In this document: positions 34,381 through 43,058 of the stretch, in pieces | How the letters are laid out: each line of letters opens with the position of its first letter | How positions within the stretch are numbered: position 1 is the first letter of the stretch | Source: Caldilineae bacterium | GTDB lineage: Bacteria; Chloroflexota; Anaerolineae; JAAEKA01 | Direction: 5' to 3' | DNA: 64,000 nt | Assembly (NCBI GenBank): GCA_020634555.1 | Contig: JACKBK010000017.1 | Coordinates: 1 to 64,000, forward strand | Position numbers and translations under genes: made by a program | The notes under the pieces: generated by a model | The model's database searches: none | The model's input: only the letters and a program-made list of their open reading frames with translations | What the model was told of the DNA's origin: nothing

Positions 34381-36810
34381 CTTCCGACGACGAATCCCCA
34401 GACCGGCGACGGCCAGCGCGACCAACAGCGCAACCCCGGCCAGCGCGCCACCCGCGGGTTGCTGCGTCGCGGCGTCGAACGCAGTCACCGTCACCGCTGT
34501 CGGCGCCTGCATGGCCGCGCTGACCGGCCCATGACTGGTTGCAACACCGTTCAGACCAATGTCCTCCAGCCAGTACCAAACTGTTTGGCCAGGCTGCACA
34601 TCAACGTCAACATAGCTGTAAGCGGAACCCTGCGCGCTGCCAGGGGCCTGGGAGGGAATGCTGGCCAGCAAAGTCGCGCTGTCCCAGTTGCTGCTCGCGC
34701 CGCGATAGAGGTTGAAGCCAGTGTTGTCCAGCTCGCTGACCGTCTCCCAGGTGACAAGGATGTGATCCGGCTGCGCTGTCGCGTCGAAGGATGCCAGGGT
34801 GACTGCCAGGGGCACCGCGTCAGCGAACACGTAGGCTGCGCCCTGGTAGTTGTTCACTCCAATGCGTTCGGCAAAGGCTCCGACAAGGATCGTCCCCGAG
34901 CGAACGCCTACGCTTTGGCCGAAAAAGGGATTGTTGATCGCGCTGCCGCTGAGGAGCTTCTCGGCCTCTGTGAAACCAGTGACCTGGTCGCCCGTTGAGC
35001 GCACAAAGGCGTAGGCCGATCCCCGTGGATCGTCGCCCGCAGCGCCCACAACGAGAACGTTGCCATCGATATCGACTGAGCCGCCAAACTGGTCACTGGC
35101 GGCTGCGTCGCTGGCTGACAGCTTCTCCGTTTCGTTCCCCGTCGCCCACCCGCTAACTGGTTTTTCGAAGACGTAGACGGACCCGGCATCGGCAATGGAG
35201 CCGACGTGATCCGCGACAGCTCCCACCACGATGGTGTCGCCGCTGATGGCTACGTCCTGGCCAAAGAAGTCGCCGGCAGCCCCGTCGCTGGCGGTCAACT
35301 TGGCGGTTTCGTTGGAGGTGCTCCACGATCCGGCGGCAACAAACACGTAGGCCGATCCCTGGTCGGCGTTGGCGCCGATGTCGTCGCTGCCAGAACCCAC
35401 GACAACGACGTTGCCTTCGATGTCCACGGACGCGCCAAACTGGTCGTATTGCTGGCCGTCGCTGGCGGTCAGCTTGGCCGTTTCCGTACCGTTGGCCCAA
35501 CCGCCACCCGGCTTCACGAACACATAGGCAGCGATGTAGGTCCCCGCTACGATGCTGTCGCCGTCGATTGCCACCGATCTGCCAAGCGCGGCGTTGGTGG
35601 AGGCATCACTCGCGGTCAGCTTGGCCGTCTCCGTGCCACTGGCCCAACCGCTGCTCGGTTTCTCGAAGACGTAGACCGCGCCGGCTCCGGACGGGGCAGC
35701 CACAGGCGAGCCAACCACAACCGTGTCACCGCTGACGCCGACCGACGTGCCGAAGGTGTCGTAGGCCGCGCCGTCGCTGGCGGTCAGCTTGGCCGTCTGG
35801 ACACCTGTGACCCAGCCCCCGCCTGACTTGACGAAGACGTAGGCGGAGCCGCGGTTCCAGCCTCCGCTTCCTACGTCGTCGCCTGGTGCGCCAACCACCA
35901 CCGTATCGCCGTCGATCGCGACTGACCTGGCAAAGTCGTCGAACTCGGCGCCGTCGGATGCCGTCAGCTTAGCCGATTCGGTGATCGGGTCCACGATCAG
36001 CGGATAGACTGCGTTCGAGTCGTCGATCAGGATGCGCAAACGCCGGTCGCCTGCCAGCTCCAGCCGCGCGGGCACAGCCTTGCCTTCCGCATCAAAGACG
36101 TACAGCTTGCCGTAGCGCAAGACCGTTGCACCGGACTCGTCAGCGAATTCGATGGACGGGCCTGTCTGCCGCGGCGTCAGGTCGCCCCTGACCGCCATCT
36201 CGATAGCCAGAAGACCGGCCGCGTTGCTGGCTGGGCGCGTCAACAACGTGAACCCCTGCTCCAGCCCGCCTGGCCCGTTTGTCCACCACTCGCTCAGTCC
36301 GGCATTCCACCGGTAGGTGAGGCGTTCCGCGTCAGCGCTGGCTGAGGGCATACCGGCCATGGGCGTTACATTGTCCTGGTATCCGTAGCCGGTGAGCGCC
36401 AGCCCCCAGCGCCACGACTCGCCAGTGGCCGATGTAACCTCGACTGTGCCCGTCTCGGCAAAGGTCACGTTCCAGCCCTGTCGCCGGTTTGGCGCCCAGT
36501 AGTAGGGTGAGGCCACGCGCTGATCGGCTGCGCGCCACACCAGATGATACTCGGCCTCGGCAATGGCGCCCTCGACGACATGCCAATCTGCCGGCGAGAA
36601 ACCCACTGGAACCTGTCCGGGAACAACCATCTGCGTCCCGGCAAACACTTCGGCCTCTTCAAAAGCCGCGGAGGTCGATGCGGGCACAGTTCGCTGCCGT
36701 GGCAGGACAGGCGCGCCCAACGCCGTCAAAACGATCAAGATCGCAAGAAGCGCGTTTAACAAGCCTCGCGGCAAGGCAAGGTTGGGAATCGAAACAGATA
36801 CATAGGACAT
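34357..36810 (-). CDS. Surface protein B: FG-GAP-like repeats and shared C-terminal anchor module
   Basis: 817 residues. A hydrophobic signal segment (LLNALLAILIVLTALGAPVL) is followed by a 230-residue N-terminal region and then seven FG-GAP-like repeats of about 55 residues: TAKLTASDGAAYDTFGTSV, a strand of the type DGDTVVVGAPGDD, then GSAYVF. These should form an integrin-like propeller. The last 150 residues are the shared module (PLAVTLASF, WETVSELDNTGFNLYRG, PSQAPGSAQG, YWLEDIGLNG, GPVSAAMQ), a membrane helix and a basic tail (GIRRRKVTATGRK). AGGAGG before the ATG at 36810 fixes the start. It is divergent from regulator 2, with a candidate SARP site upstream. Confidence 0.88.
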   Translation of the reverse strand: MSYVSVSIPNLALPRGLLNALLAILIVLTALGAPVLPRQRTVPASTSAAFEEAEVFAGTQMVVPGQVPVGFSPADWHVVEGAIAEAEYHLVWRAADQRVASPYYWAPNRRQGWNVTFAETGTVEVTSATGESWRWGLALTGYGYQDNVTPMAGMPSASADAERLTYRWNAGLSEWWTNGPGGLEQGFTLLTRPASNAAGLLAIEMAVRGDLTPRQTGPSIEFADESGATVLRYGKLYVFDAEGKAVPARLELAGDRRLRILIDDSNAVYPLIVDPITESAKLTASDGAEFDDFARSVAIDGDTVVVGAPGDDVGSGGWNRGSAYVFVKSGGGWVTGVQTAKLTASDGAAYDTFGTSVGVSGDTVVVGSPVAAPSGAGAVYVFEKPSSGWASGTETAKLTASDASTNAALGRSVAIDGDSIVAGTYIAAYVFVKPGGGWANGTETAKLTASDGQQYDQFGASVDIEGNVVVVGSGSDDIGANADQGSAYVFVAAGSWSTSNETAKLTASDGAAGDFFGQDVAISGDTIVVGAVADHVGSIADAGSVYVFEKPVSGWATGNETEKLSASDAAASDQFGGSVDIDGNVLVVGAAGDDPRGSAYAFVRSTGDQVTGFTEAEKLLSGSAINNPFFGQSVGVRSGTILVGAFAERIGVNNYQGAAYVFADAVPLAVTLASFDATAQPDHILVTWETVSELDNTGFNLYRGASSNWDSATLLASIPSQAPGSAQGSAYSYVDVDVQPGQTVWYWLEDIGLNGVATSHGPVSAAMQAPTAVTVTAFDAATQQPAGGALAGVALLVALAVAGLGIRRRKVTATGRK

Positions 36811-36918
36811 TATTACCTCCTGACAGATACAACTCTTGGCGACAACCTGCAAGTCGTGGGTGCTCAGACATCCGGCGGGCGTTTGACGCGCGCCGGTTCT
36901 TGCACTAAACTTCCGTCC

Positions 36919-36953
36919 AGCATACACCCCTACTCTTTGACAACTCTTTGACT
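36919..36953 (-). promoter_or_regulatory. Candidate SARP-controlled promoter of surface gene B
   Basis: ACTCTTTGACA and ACTCTTTGACT follow each other at 36932-36942 and 36943-36953, a direct repeat with an 11-bp period. On the minus strand the repeats precede TATGCT (36924-36919) by about 7-9 bases, and no good -35 box exists at the usual distance. This matches the known layout of SARP-activated promoters. The leader to the ATG at 36810 would be about 105 bases. Confidence 0.5.
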
Positions 36954-37022
36954 CGCTGTCCCGGTGCCTGCCACTGTGGCAGTGACCGGTACCTCCACCG
37001 AGGGAAGCGACTGCTGTTTCAA

Positions 37023-37053
37023 GTGACAGTCACTGGCGGAAAGTGACTGCCAT
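37023..37053 (+). repeat. Inverted repeat flanking surface gene B, right copy
   Basis: GTGACAGTCACTGGCGGAAA and the following 11 bases match the left copy at 34350-34380 in opposite orientation. Within it AGTGACAGTCACT is itself a perfect palindrome. It lies directly before the start of regulator 2. AGTGAC-type words also occur at 36981 and 37005. Confidence 0.65.
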
Positions 37054-37067
37054 TGCCGACGACACCA

Positions 37068-40000
37068 ATGCTGCCTATGAACGGCCACCCGATCCAGATC
37101 CGATTGCTTGGCCCACCCCAGGTCTTGCGCGATGGTCAACCCGTCGAGGGCTGGCGATCGCGCAAGGCGCTGGGGCTGCTGGGCTATCTCGCGCTGAGCG
37201 ACGGACCGGTGACGCGACCGGCGCTGGCTGAGCTGTTGTGGCCCGCCAGCGATGAGTCCCGGGGCCGCGCCAACCTGAGCTGGGCGCTGAACCACGTTAC
37301 CGGCTTGTTGCCCGGCTGTCTGGCCGCGGACCGCCACACGTTGCGGTTTGTCCGCGACAAAGCCGGCATCTTCCTGGACAGCGACCACTTTCGCCGCCTG
37401 AAGCGGCGCAACACCGTCGAGGCGCTGGAGGAGGCAGTATCGCTGGTGCAGGGCGAGCTGCTGGACGGGTTCTCGCTGGACGGCTGCCCCGATTTCGAGC
37501 TATGGCTGGTGCAGGAACGAGAACGTTGGCAGCGTTTGGTCGCTGACGCCTGGTCGACGCTGATCGCCCACCATCGCTTCGCCGGCAACTACGAAACGGC
37601 CGTTGCCTATGCACGTCGCCTGCTGGCCTATCTTCCCTGGCAGGAGTCGGCGCACCGCCACCTGATGCTGCTGCTGGCGCTCAGCGGAAGACGCAGCGCG
37701 GCGCTGGCGCAGTACGAGATCTGCCGCCGCCTGCTGGCCGAGGAGCTAGGCGTCAAACCATCGGCAGAAACCACGAGGCTCTACGAGGCGATTCGTTCGG
37801 GCGACGAGACCCGGCTGGCGGCGGCAATCGCAGGTGCAGAACCCAAGTCGCCGGTTCTGGCGGCAACACCCGGCGCGCGCTCGACTGCGCCGCGTCACAA
37901 CCTGCCTCGCCAGTTCACGTCCTTCGTGGGCCGTGACCGAGAGCTGGCCGCCATCGCCCGGCGCCTGCATGAGCCTGAAACCGGCCTGATCACCGTGACC
38001 GGTCCCGGCGGTGTCGGCAAGACCCGCCTGGCAGTTGCTGCGGCCGCGGCGCATCTGGGTCACTTCGCGGACGGCGTCTTCTTCGTCCCCCTGGCGCCAC
38101 TGACTACCCCAGACCGGATTGTGCCGGCGCTGGCCGGCGTGCTGCAGTTCCCCTTTGACCAAAGACCTGATGGGGCAACGCCCGAGGACCAGTTGCTGGA
38201 CTGGCTGGCCGGCAGGCAGGCGCTGCTGGTGCTGGACAACTTCGAGCACCTGACCGGCGGACCAGACTTCTTGCTTCAATTGCTGGCGCGCGCGCCAGAA
38301 GTCAAGCTGCTGGTCACCTCTCGCCACCACCTGAACCTGCAGGCTGAAACGCTGTTGGAGATCGCGGGCCTGCCCGTCCCGTCGGCCGGTGAAGACGATG
38401 CTGCCGAAACATATCCGTCGATGCGGTTGTTCGTGGATCGGGCGCGACGGCGGCGGTATGACTTCGAACTGGCCGCGCACGAGAGACCGCTGGCGGCCCG
38501 GCTATGCAGCTTATTGGCCGGCTATCCGCTGGCGTTGGAGTTGGCGGCCGCGCTGGTGGCCAGCCAGCCGTTGGAACAGATACTGGCCCAGGTGTCGGAA
38601 AATCTGGACATCCTGAAGACCTCCATGCACGATGTCCCGGCGCGCCATCTCAGCTTGCGAGCCGTTTTTCTTCACTCCTGGCATCTGCTTTCGCGGGAGG
38701 AGCAGGCTGCCCTGGCGTCGCTGGTCGTCTTTCGCGGCGGCTTCAGCGTTGACGCCTTCACCGCTGTCAGCGGCGCGCCGGAAGCGACCCTGCGCGGGCT
38801 GGTGCAGAAATCGCTGGTACAGGCGCTGGACGGCGAACGCTTCGATCTGCATTCGCTGATCGTCCAGTATCTGCGCGAGACACTGGACGACACAACCTAC
38901 CATCTGGCCGGCAGTCGTCACAGCGCGTGGTACCTTGGCCGCGCCCAGGTTGATTCGCCACAACTGCTGGGCGAGGGCCAGCAGGCCGCGATGGCGCGCC
39001 TGCGCCAGGACCAGGACAACCTCAGTACGGCCTGGCAGCGCGCTGTCCGGCGTAAAGACCTTGCCACCATCCGCTCATCGGTGAGTGATCTGTACCGCTA
39101 CTGGACGCGCCAAAACCACCTGCAGGCGGGAGTCGCTTTCTTCCAACGCGCCGCCGATGCGCTGGCCGAGATTGATCCCGTGCTGGCTGCCGGTCTGCGG
39201 CTGCGGGCTATCGGCTGCATCCAGTGGGAGAGCTATCGCCCCGAGCACCTGGACCGTGCGCTGCGAGACCTTGCCGTTGTGCGCAAGGCAGGCAATCGTC
39301 ACGATCTTGCGGCAGCCCTGTTGATGGCCGGCCGTTGCGCCGCCTACGCGATGAAAAACAGCGAGGGCAGCGAGCGAGACCTGCTTGCCGAAGCCGAAAC
39401 GCTGCTTACCTTCCTCGATGACGATGAAGGAACGAGCGAGATCGCGATTCTGTGGGGGTATGTAGAGCAGCAACTGGCCAACTACGCCGAAAGCCGCCGC
39501 TGGTATCGGGAAGCCGCCGCGGCATTGCGCCGGCGGGGCGACCAACAAAGGCTGGCGTTCGTTCTCTTCAGGCACGCACGCATGGCGTTTATGGCCGACT
39601 CCTTCGACGAGGCCAGCGAACTGGCCGGTGAGAGCCTCGCGCTGCATACCCGCATCGGCGACCAACGAGGTATCCTGGACAGCCAGGTGACACTGGGGTT
39701 GGTGGCGTATCAGGCCGGACTGCTCGACAAGGCAGGTGTGTACTTCGAAGAAAGTCTGGAGCTTGCCCGCTATCTTGGCAACCGGGCGCGCGTCGCTAAC
39801 AACCTCAACAACCTTGGCGTGATCGCCCATCACCAGTGCCGCTACGACGAGTCGCAGAGTTGGTTTGAACAGGCACAGGCCGAGTTTGAAGCCATGGGCA
39901 GCCCGTTGGGCGTTGGGCTGGTGTTGACCAACTGGGGCCTGCTTGCCGAGGAAATGGGCGACCTGGACGAGGCTGAGAGTCTCTTGCAGGCCGCGCTGGC

Positions 40001-40397
40001 GGTCCGCCTGCGGGTTGGCAAGACCCGCGACGTGGTGATTACCCGGATCAATCTGGGGTTCGTGGTGGAAGCCAGAGGCGAGGTCGAGGCGGCGCTGGAC
40101 CAGTTCCACCGGGCAGCACGCACCGGCATTGACAAAGCAATGCCGGGCTGGACCGTGGATGCGCTGGCCGGCATCGCACTGGCGCGGTTGGATGCCGGCC
40201 GGCTGGAAGATGGCGTCGCGCTGGCCGGGCTGGCGCTGGCCGCCGAGTCCCTGGCTCCCTACGCCCGCAAAAAGCTTAACGCGCGGCTGGAAGCGATGCG
40301 CGTCGAGATCTCGCCGCAACGACTGGACCATATGCTGGCTCAAGGGCGCGCGCTGGATCTCGACGCCACCGCGCGAGCGATCATCGAAGACCGGTGA
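37068..40397 (+). CDS. SARP-like transcriptional regulator 2
   Basis: 1109 residues with the same order of domains as its two paralogues: winged helix (GWRSRKALGLLGYLALSDG), BTAD (GELLDGFSLDGCPDFE, QESAHRHLMLLLALSG, LAEELGVKPSAET), ATPase with Walker A GPGGVGKTRLAV near residue 311 and Walker B LLVLDNFEHL near 386, and a long TPR region (NLGVIAHHQCRYDES, NWGLLAEEMGDLDEAE). The start is uncertain: TTG 37053, ATG 37068 and ATG 37077 are in frame, none with a strong ribosome site. I took 37068. It faces surface gene B across about 250 bases that hold direct repeats and a palindrome. Confidence 0.92.
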   Translation: MLPMNGHPIQIRLLGPPQVLRDGQPVEGWRSRKALGLLGYLALSDGPVTRPALAELLWPASDESRGRANLSWALNHVTGLLPGCLAADRHTLRFVRDKAGIFLDSDHFRRLKRRNTVEALEEAVSLVQGELLDGFSLDGCPDFELWLVQERERWQRLVADAWSTLIAHHRFAGNYETAVAYARRLLAYLPWQESAHRHLMLLLALSGRRSAALAQYEICRRLLAEELGVKPSAETTRLYEAIRSGDETRLAAAIAGAEPKSPVLAATPGARSTAPRHNLPRQFTSFVGRDRELAAIARRLHEPETGLITVTGPGGVGKTRLAVAAAAAHLGHFADGVFFVPLAPLTTPDRIVPALAGVLQFPFDQRPDGATPEDQLLDWLAGRQALLVLDNFEHLTGGPDFLLQLLARAPEVKLLVTSRHHLNLQAETLLEIAGLPVPSAGEDDAAETYPSMRLFVDRARRRRYDFELAAHERPLAARLCSLLAGYPLALELAAALVASQPLEQILAQVSENLDILKTSMHDVPARHLSLRAVFLHSWHLLSREEQAALASLVVFRGGFSVDAFTAVSGAPEATLRGLVQKSLVQALDGERFDLHSLIVQYLRETLDDTTYHLAGSRHSAWYLGRAQVDSPQLLGEGQQAAMARLRQDQDNLSTAWQRAVRRKDLATIRSSVSDLYRYWTRQNHLQAGVAFFQRAADALAEIDPVLAAGLRLRAIGCIQWESYRPEHLDRALRDLAVVRKAGNRHDLAAALLMAGRCAAYAMKNSEGSERDLLAEAETLLTFLDDDEGTSEIAILWGYVEQQLANYAESRRWYREAAAALRRRGDQQRLAFVLFRHARMAFMADSFDEASELAGESLALHTRIGDQRGILDSQVTLGLVAYQAGLLDKAGVYFEESLELARYLGNRARVANNLNNLGVIAHHQCRYDESQSWFEQAQAEFEAMGSPLGVGLVLTNWGLLAEEMGDLDEAESLLQAALAVRLRVGKTRDVVITRINLGFVVEARGEVEAALDQFHRAARTGIDKAMPGWTVDALAGIALARLDAGRLEDGVALAGLALAAESLAPYARKKLNARLEAMRVEISPQRLDHMLAQGRALDLDATARAIIEDR

Positions 40398-40441
40398 AGG
40401 TGAGAGTCACCTCCTAACTGCGCCAGGCAGCAGCAAACCAC

Positions 40442-40547
40442 TTGGGTGTATTTGAATCTGGTTGAGGGAGGTCTCCTGACCGAGCGGCTCCCGGAGCGGT
40501 CAGGAGACCGCACGGAACACCGCTCAACCGAGTTCAAATACACCCAA
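40442..40547. mobile_element. MITE-like palindromic element, copy 2
   Basis: 106 bases with 25-base inverted ends (TTGGGTGTATTTGAA is exact; 22 of 25 positions match). Nested inside is a second perfect inverted repeat, GGTCTCCTGACC / GGTCAGGAGACC (40470 and 40498). It fills the gap between the regulator 2 stop and the stop of surface protein C. The ends relate it to 26241-26372 and the inner arms to 61939-62018. Confidence 0.75.
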
Positions 40548-40552
40548 ACCAC

Positions 40553-41242
40553 TTAACTGCGTTTCTGCCGGTATGTCACAACCGGTAGGGCAGCCAGCGC
40601 CGCGAACAGCACCGCCGGCAACAACCACACCGGCGCAACCGGAGTCTCACCTGCGCTGGCCGTCAGTACAGCCATGGTAACTGCGGTCGGACCTGCCAGC
40701 GCAGCCGTGACCGGGCCGTGCACCGTTCCCTGACCGCCAAGGTCTACATCCTCCAGCCAGTAATAGTAGGTCGGACCCGGCTCCACCTCCGCGTCCCGGT
40801 AGTTGTACTCAAAACCCTGCGCGCTGCCTGGGGCTTGAGAGGGCACGAAGGCCAACAGGCTTGCACCGGCCCAGTCATCATTGGTGCCGCGGTAGAGGTT
40901 GAAGCCGGTGCAGTCGATCTCACTCACCGTCTGCCACTCAACCAGAATGCTTGCGCCATCTTGCCGGGCGGTGAATCCGGCCAGTGTCACGGCCAGAGGC
41001 GCTTGCAGGCCGGGCTGCCAAAACCCGCCGCGTACAGTGTACCCGCCGCCTGAGACCGTCCCCGCTGCCGAACCGACGCTGCCCCGCAACAGATACGCGC
41101 CTGCGCTGCTGGCTCCGCCACCCTGTGTGGTTGACCTGGTGACTGTCCACCCGCCGCCACTCTGAGCCATGGCCGTCGTCGCTGGCAAAGCCAGCAGCAG
41201 AACGGCAACAGCGGCGACGAAAGTAACGCATCGTTTGATCAT
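40553..41242 (-). CDS. Surface protein C: short protein with the shared C-terminal anchor module
   Basis: 229 residues. A signal peptide (FVAAVAVLLLALPATTAMA) is followed by a Gly/Ser-rich stretch of about 50 residues (GGGASSAGAYLLRGSVGSA, GGGYTVRGGFWQPG). The rest is the module found at the ends of surface proteins A and B: PLAVTLAGF, WQTVSEIDCTGFNLYRG, PSQAPGSAQG, YWLEDVDLGG, GPVTAALAG. A membrane helix (LLPAVLFAALAALPVV) and basic tail (RQKRS) end the protein. It is close to a minimal carrier of the module. GAGGAAC precedes the ATG. It starts 31 bases after the decapeptide-repeat gene and is probably co-transcribed with it. Confidence 0.85.
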   Translation of the reverse strand: MIKRCVTFVAAVAVLLLALPATTAMAQSGGGWTVTRSTTQGGGASSAGAYLLRGSVGSAAGTVSGGGYTVRGGFWQPGLQAPLAVTLAGFTARQDGASILVEWQTVSEIDCTGFNLYRGTNDDWAGASLLAFVPSQAPGSAQGFEYNYRDAEVEPGPTYYYWLEDVDLGGQGTVHGPVTAALAGPTAVTMAVLTASAGETPVAPVWLLPAVLFAALAALPVVTYRQKRS

Positions 41243-41273
41243 GGTTGTTCCTCGCTTTCTCTTTGTCAGTCTG

Positions 41274-43058
41274 TCAGAAGACCACGATCATGATGTCCTC
41301 GGCGTCCTCCGGGAAGTCCGAGGTGTCGGTGATGGTGCAGTAGAGCTGCTGCGCGCCATCCGGCCAGCAGTTCACATAGCCCAGCCTGCGCAGCCCTGTT
41401 GAGGACGGCAATTGATCGGTCACTGTCGCTATCCAATAGCGCCCGGTGAGCGGGAAACCGAAGTTGACCGCGCAGCTGTCATCATCGGAGTCGGTAAGGA
41501 ACGAGATCGTCGTGCCGTAGACAGACTGGCCGTGGATCAGCCCGGAGTCGCTGCCGTCGCATCTGCCAAAAGCAGCCGCCTTGGCCAGGCCTAACTGGCC
41601 AACTGGCTGCCAAAGCGCGCCCGAGTCGTCCACGTTGAACACAGGGCTGCCGGATTCATCCTGTATCTGGAAGTCGGAGTCCTCGTCGCCCCCACCGATG
41701 TCCAGCATGACCGTCACGTCGTCATCGCTGGCGAAGACCAGATCGCCGCTGACGTAGTTGGGATCGGTGCTGATGCGGCCATCGTCATCCGTGCCGCTGT
41801 TGCCGCCAAGCACGAGGTCAGGCACTAGGTCCCCCTGGCTGCGGGCATAGAGGCCGCCGCCTTGAGGCACCGAGGTGTTGGCCCCGTCGTTGACGAACTC
41901 GCCACCGTAGTCCTCAGAGTCGGTGGTCCGCGCATAGACACCGGTGTTGCCGGCATCGGCCACATGAATGCCGTCCTGGCCGGCCGTCTCCACGTGAATT
42001 CCGTGCGCTCCCGGATTGACGACGCGCACACCGTCGGCAACAGTGTTGCCCACCTGCACGCCGTCGTCCAACGCCGATGCAACCTGCACCCCATCGCCGG
42101 CAGGCTGGTCGATGAACACCCCGTTGCCGTCGGCCGTGCTCACCGACAGACCGTCGCCCCCGGCATAGTTGACGGACAGGCCATCCTCGGTAGCCGAGTT
42201 AACGTGGACTCCGTCGGTCCCGGCCACGTCCACACGCACGCCGGCCTGGTTGGCGCTTTCGACCAACACGCCGTTGAACACCCCTGCGGACACCTTGAGA
42301 CCGTCGCTGGTCTTGACGCTTCCGATCACTTCCAGGCGTTCGCTGGGAGCAGGCGTCCCCATGCCAACCCTGCCGTCCTGCTTGACCCACAGTTGGTCGG
42401 TGATGCCGAAGCGCAGCACCCAGGCGTTGGTCGTTGGCTGATAATAGTGATACGCCTTGAGCTGCCCCTCGTTGGCGTAGCCGTAGAACGCCCAAGCGCC
42501 GGGATCGGTGGTATTGACGTACATGCCACCCCGCCCATCGCCGGGCGCGTCCACACCGAAGGCTTCCCTGCTTTCGATGGGCGAGTCGCGCCCAACACCT
42601 ACGAAGGGCAGACTCTCATCAGTGTAGAGTCCAGGCAGCGCCAGTGCGACCGGCGACGGCGTCATGGACTGGCGCGGGCTCAGCACAGTGCCGTTCACCG
42701 TGATTTCCAGATAACGGGCGCCGCCGCCGAACGCGCCGCTGCCGAAGTCCAGCTCGGCCGTAAACAACCCTTCGTCCACCAGAACACCCGTCAATGCCGC
42801 TGCACCGCCGATCTGGTTGCCTGCGCCGCTGGCTGTGGGATCATCCCACAAGGTAAAGGTGAAATCGACCGCACCTGTGATGGGACCGGCCGTGTCTTCC
42901 AGATATCCCTGGTAGGTGAAGGCTGTACCTATCGTGCTTCGGACCGCGTTTGGACCTGCTTCGGGCAGGCGAGGTCCTTCCTCCTGAGCCAGCGCAATAC
43001 CTGCCGGGGTGAGGAGCGCGAGCAGCGTTGCCAGCAGAGCAATCATCGTTCGTTTCAT
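41274..43058 (-). CDS. Secreted fibre-like protein with decapeptide repeats
   Basis: 594 residues. A signal peptide (LLATLLALLTPAGIALAQ) is followed by an N-terminal domain common in exported fibre-like proteins (TAFTYQGYLED, FTFTLWDDP, LEITVNGTVLSPRQSMTPSP). Residues about 263-375 are at least eleven perfect-length 10-residue repeats of the form G-[VIL]-x-V-x-x-A-x-x-D, expected to form a narrow beta-solenoid. The C-terminal 200 residues include DFQIQDESGSPVFNV and a Cys-containing domain (FGRCDGSDSG, YVNCWPDGAQQLYC). No anchor is visible. The ATG overlaps the stop of the upstream small gene (ATGA), indicating translational coupling. It is probably a surface fibre or adhesin-like protein. 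Confidence 0.8.
   Translation of the reverse strand: MKRTMIALLATLLALLTPAGIALAQEEGPRLPEAGPNAVRSTIGTAFTYQGYLEDTAGPITGAVDFTFTLWDDPTASGAGNQIGGAAALTGVLVDEGLFTAELDFGSGAFGGGARYLEITVNGTVLSPRQSMTPSPVALALPGLYTDESLPFVGVGRDSPIESREAFGVDAPGDGRGGMYVNTTDPGAWAFYGYANEGQLKAYHYYQPTTNAWVLRFGITDQLWVKQDGRVGMGTPAPSERLEVIGSVKTSDGLKVSAGVFNGVLVESANQAGVRVDVAGTDGVHVNSATEDGLSVNYAGGDGLSVSTADGNGVFIDQPAGDGVQVASALDDGVQVGNTVADGVRVVNPGAHGIHVETAGQDGIHVADAGNTGVYARTTDSEDYGGEFVNDGANTSVPQGGGLYARSQGDLVPDLVLGGNSGTDDDGRISTDPNYVSGDLVFASDDDVTVMLDIGGGDEDSDFQIQDESGSPVFNVDDSGALWQPVGQLGLAKAAAFGRCDGSDSGLIHGQSVYGTTISFLTDSDDDSCAVNFGFPLTGRYWIATVTDQLPSSTGLRRLGYVNCWPDGAQQLYCTITDTSDFPEDAEDIMIVVF
41930..42270 (-). repeat. 30-bp-period coding repeat (decapeptide array)
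   Basis: Inside the fibre-like gene, eleven or more consecutive 30-base units encode GVLVESANQA, GVRVDVAGTD, GVHVNSATED, GLSVNYAGGD and similar. Unit length is constant, while the third-position bases and variable residues differ, so the array is old rather than freshly amplified. Confidence 0.85.

Noticed and set aside
34350..37053. Integrase attachment sites bounding a mobile island
   Set aside because: The repeats are inverted, not direct, and no integrase or transposase is nearby, so I kept them only as inverted repeats.
40553..41242. Fragment of a larger surface gene (pseudogene)
   Set aside because: It has its own ribosome site, a complete signal peptide and an intact frame, so it looks like a genuine short carrier of the module.
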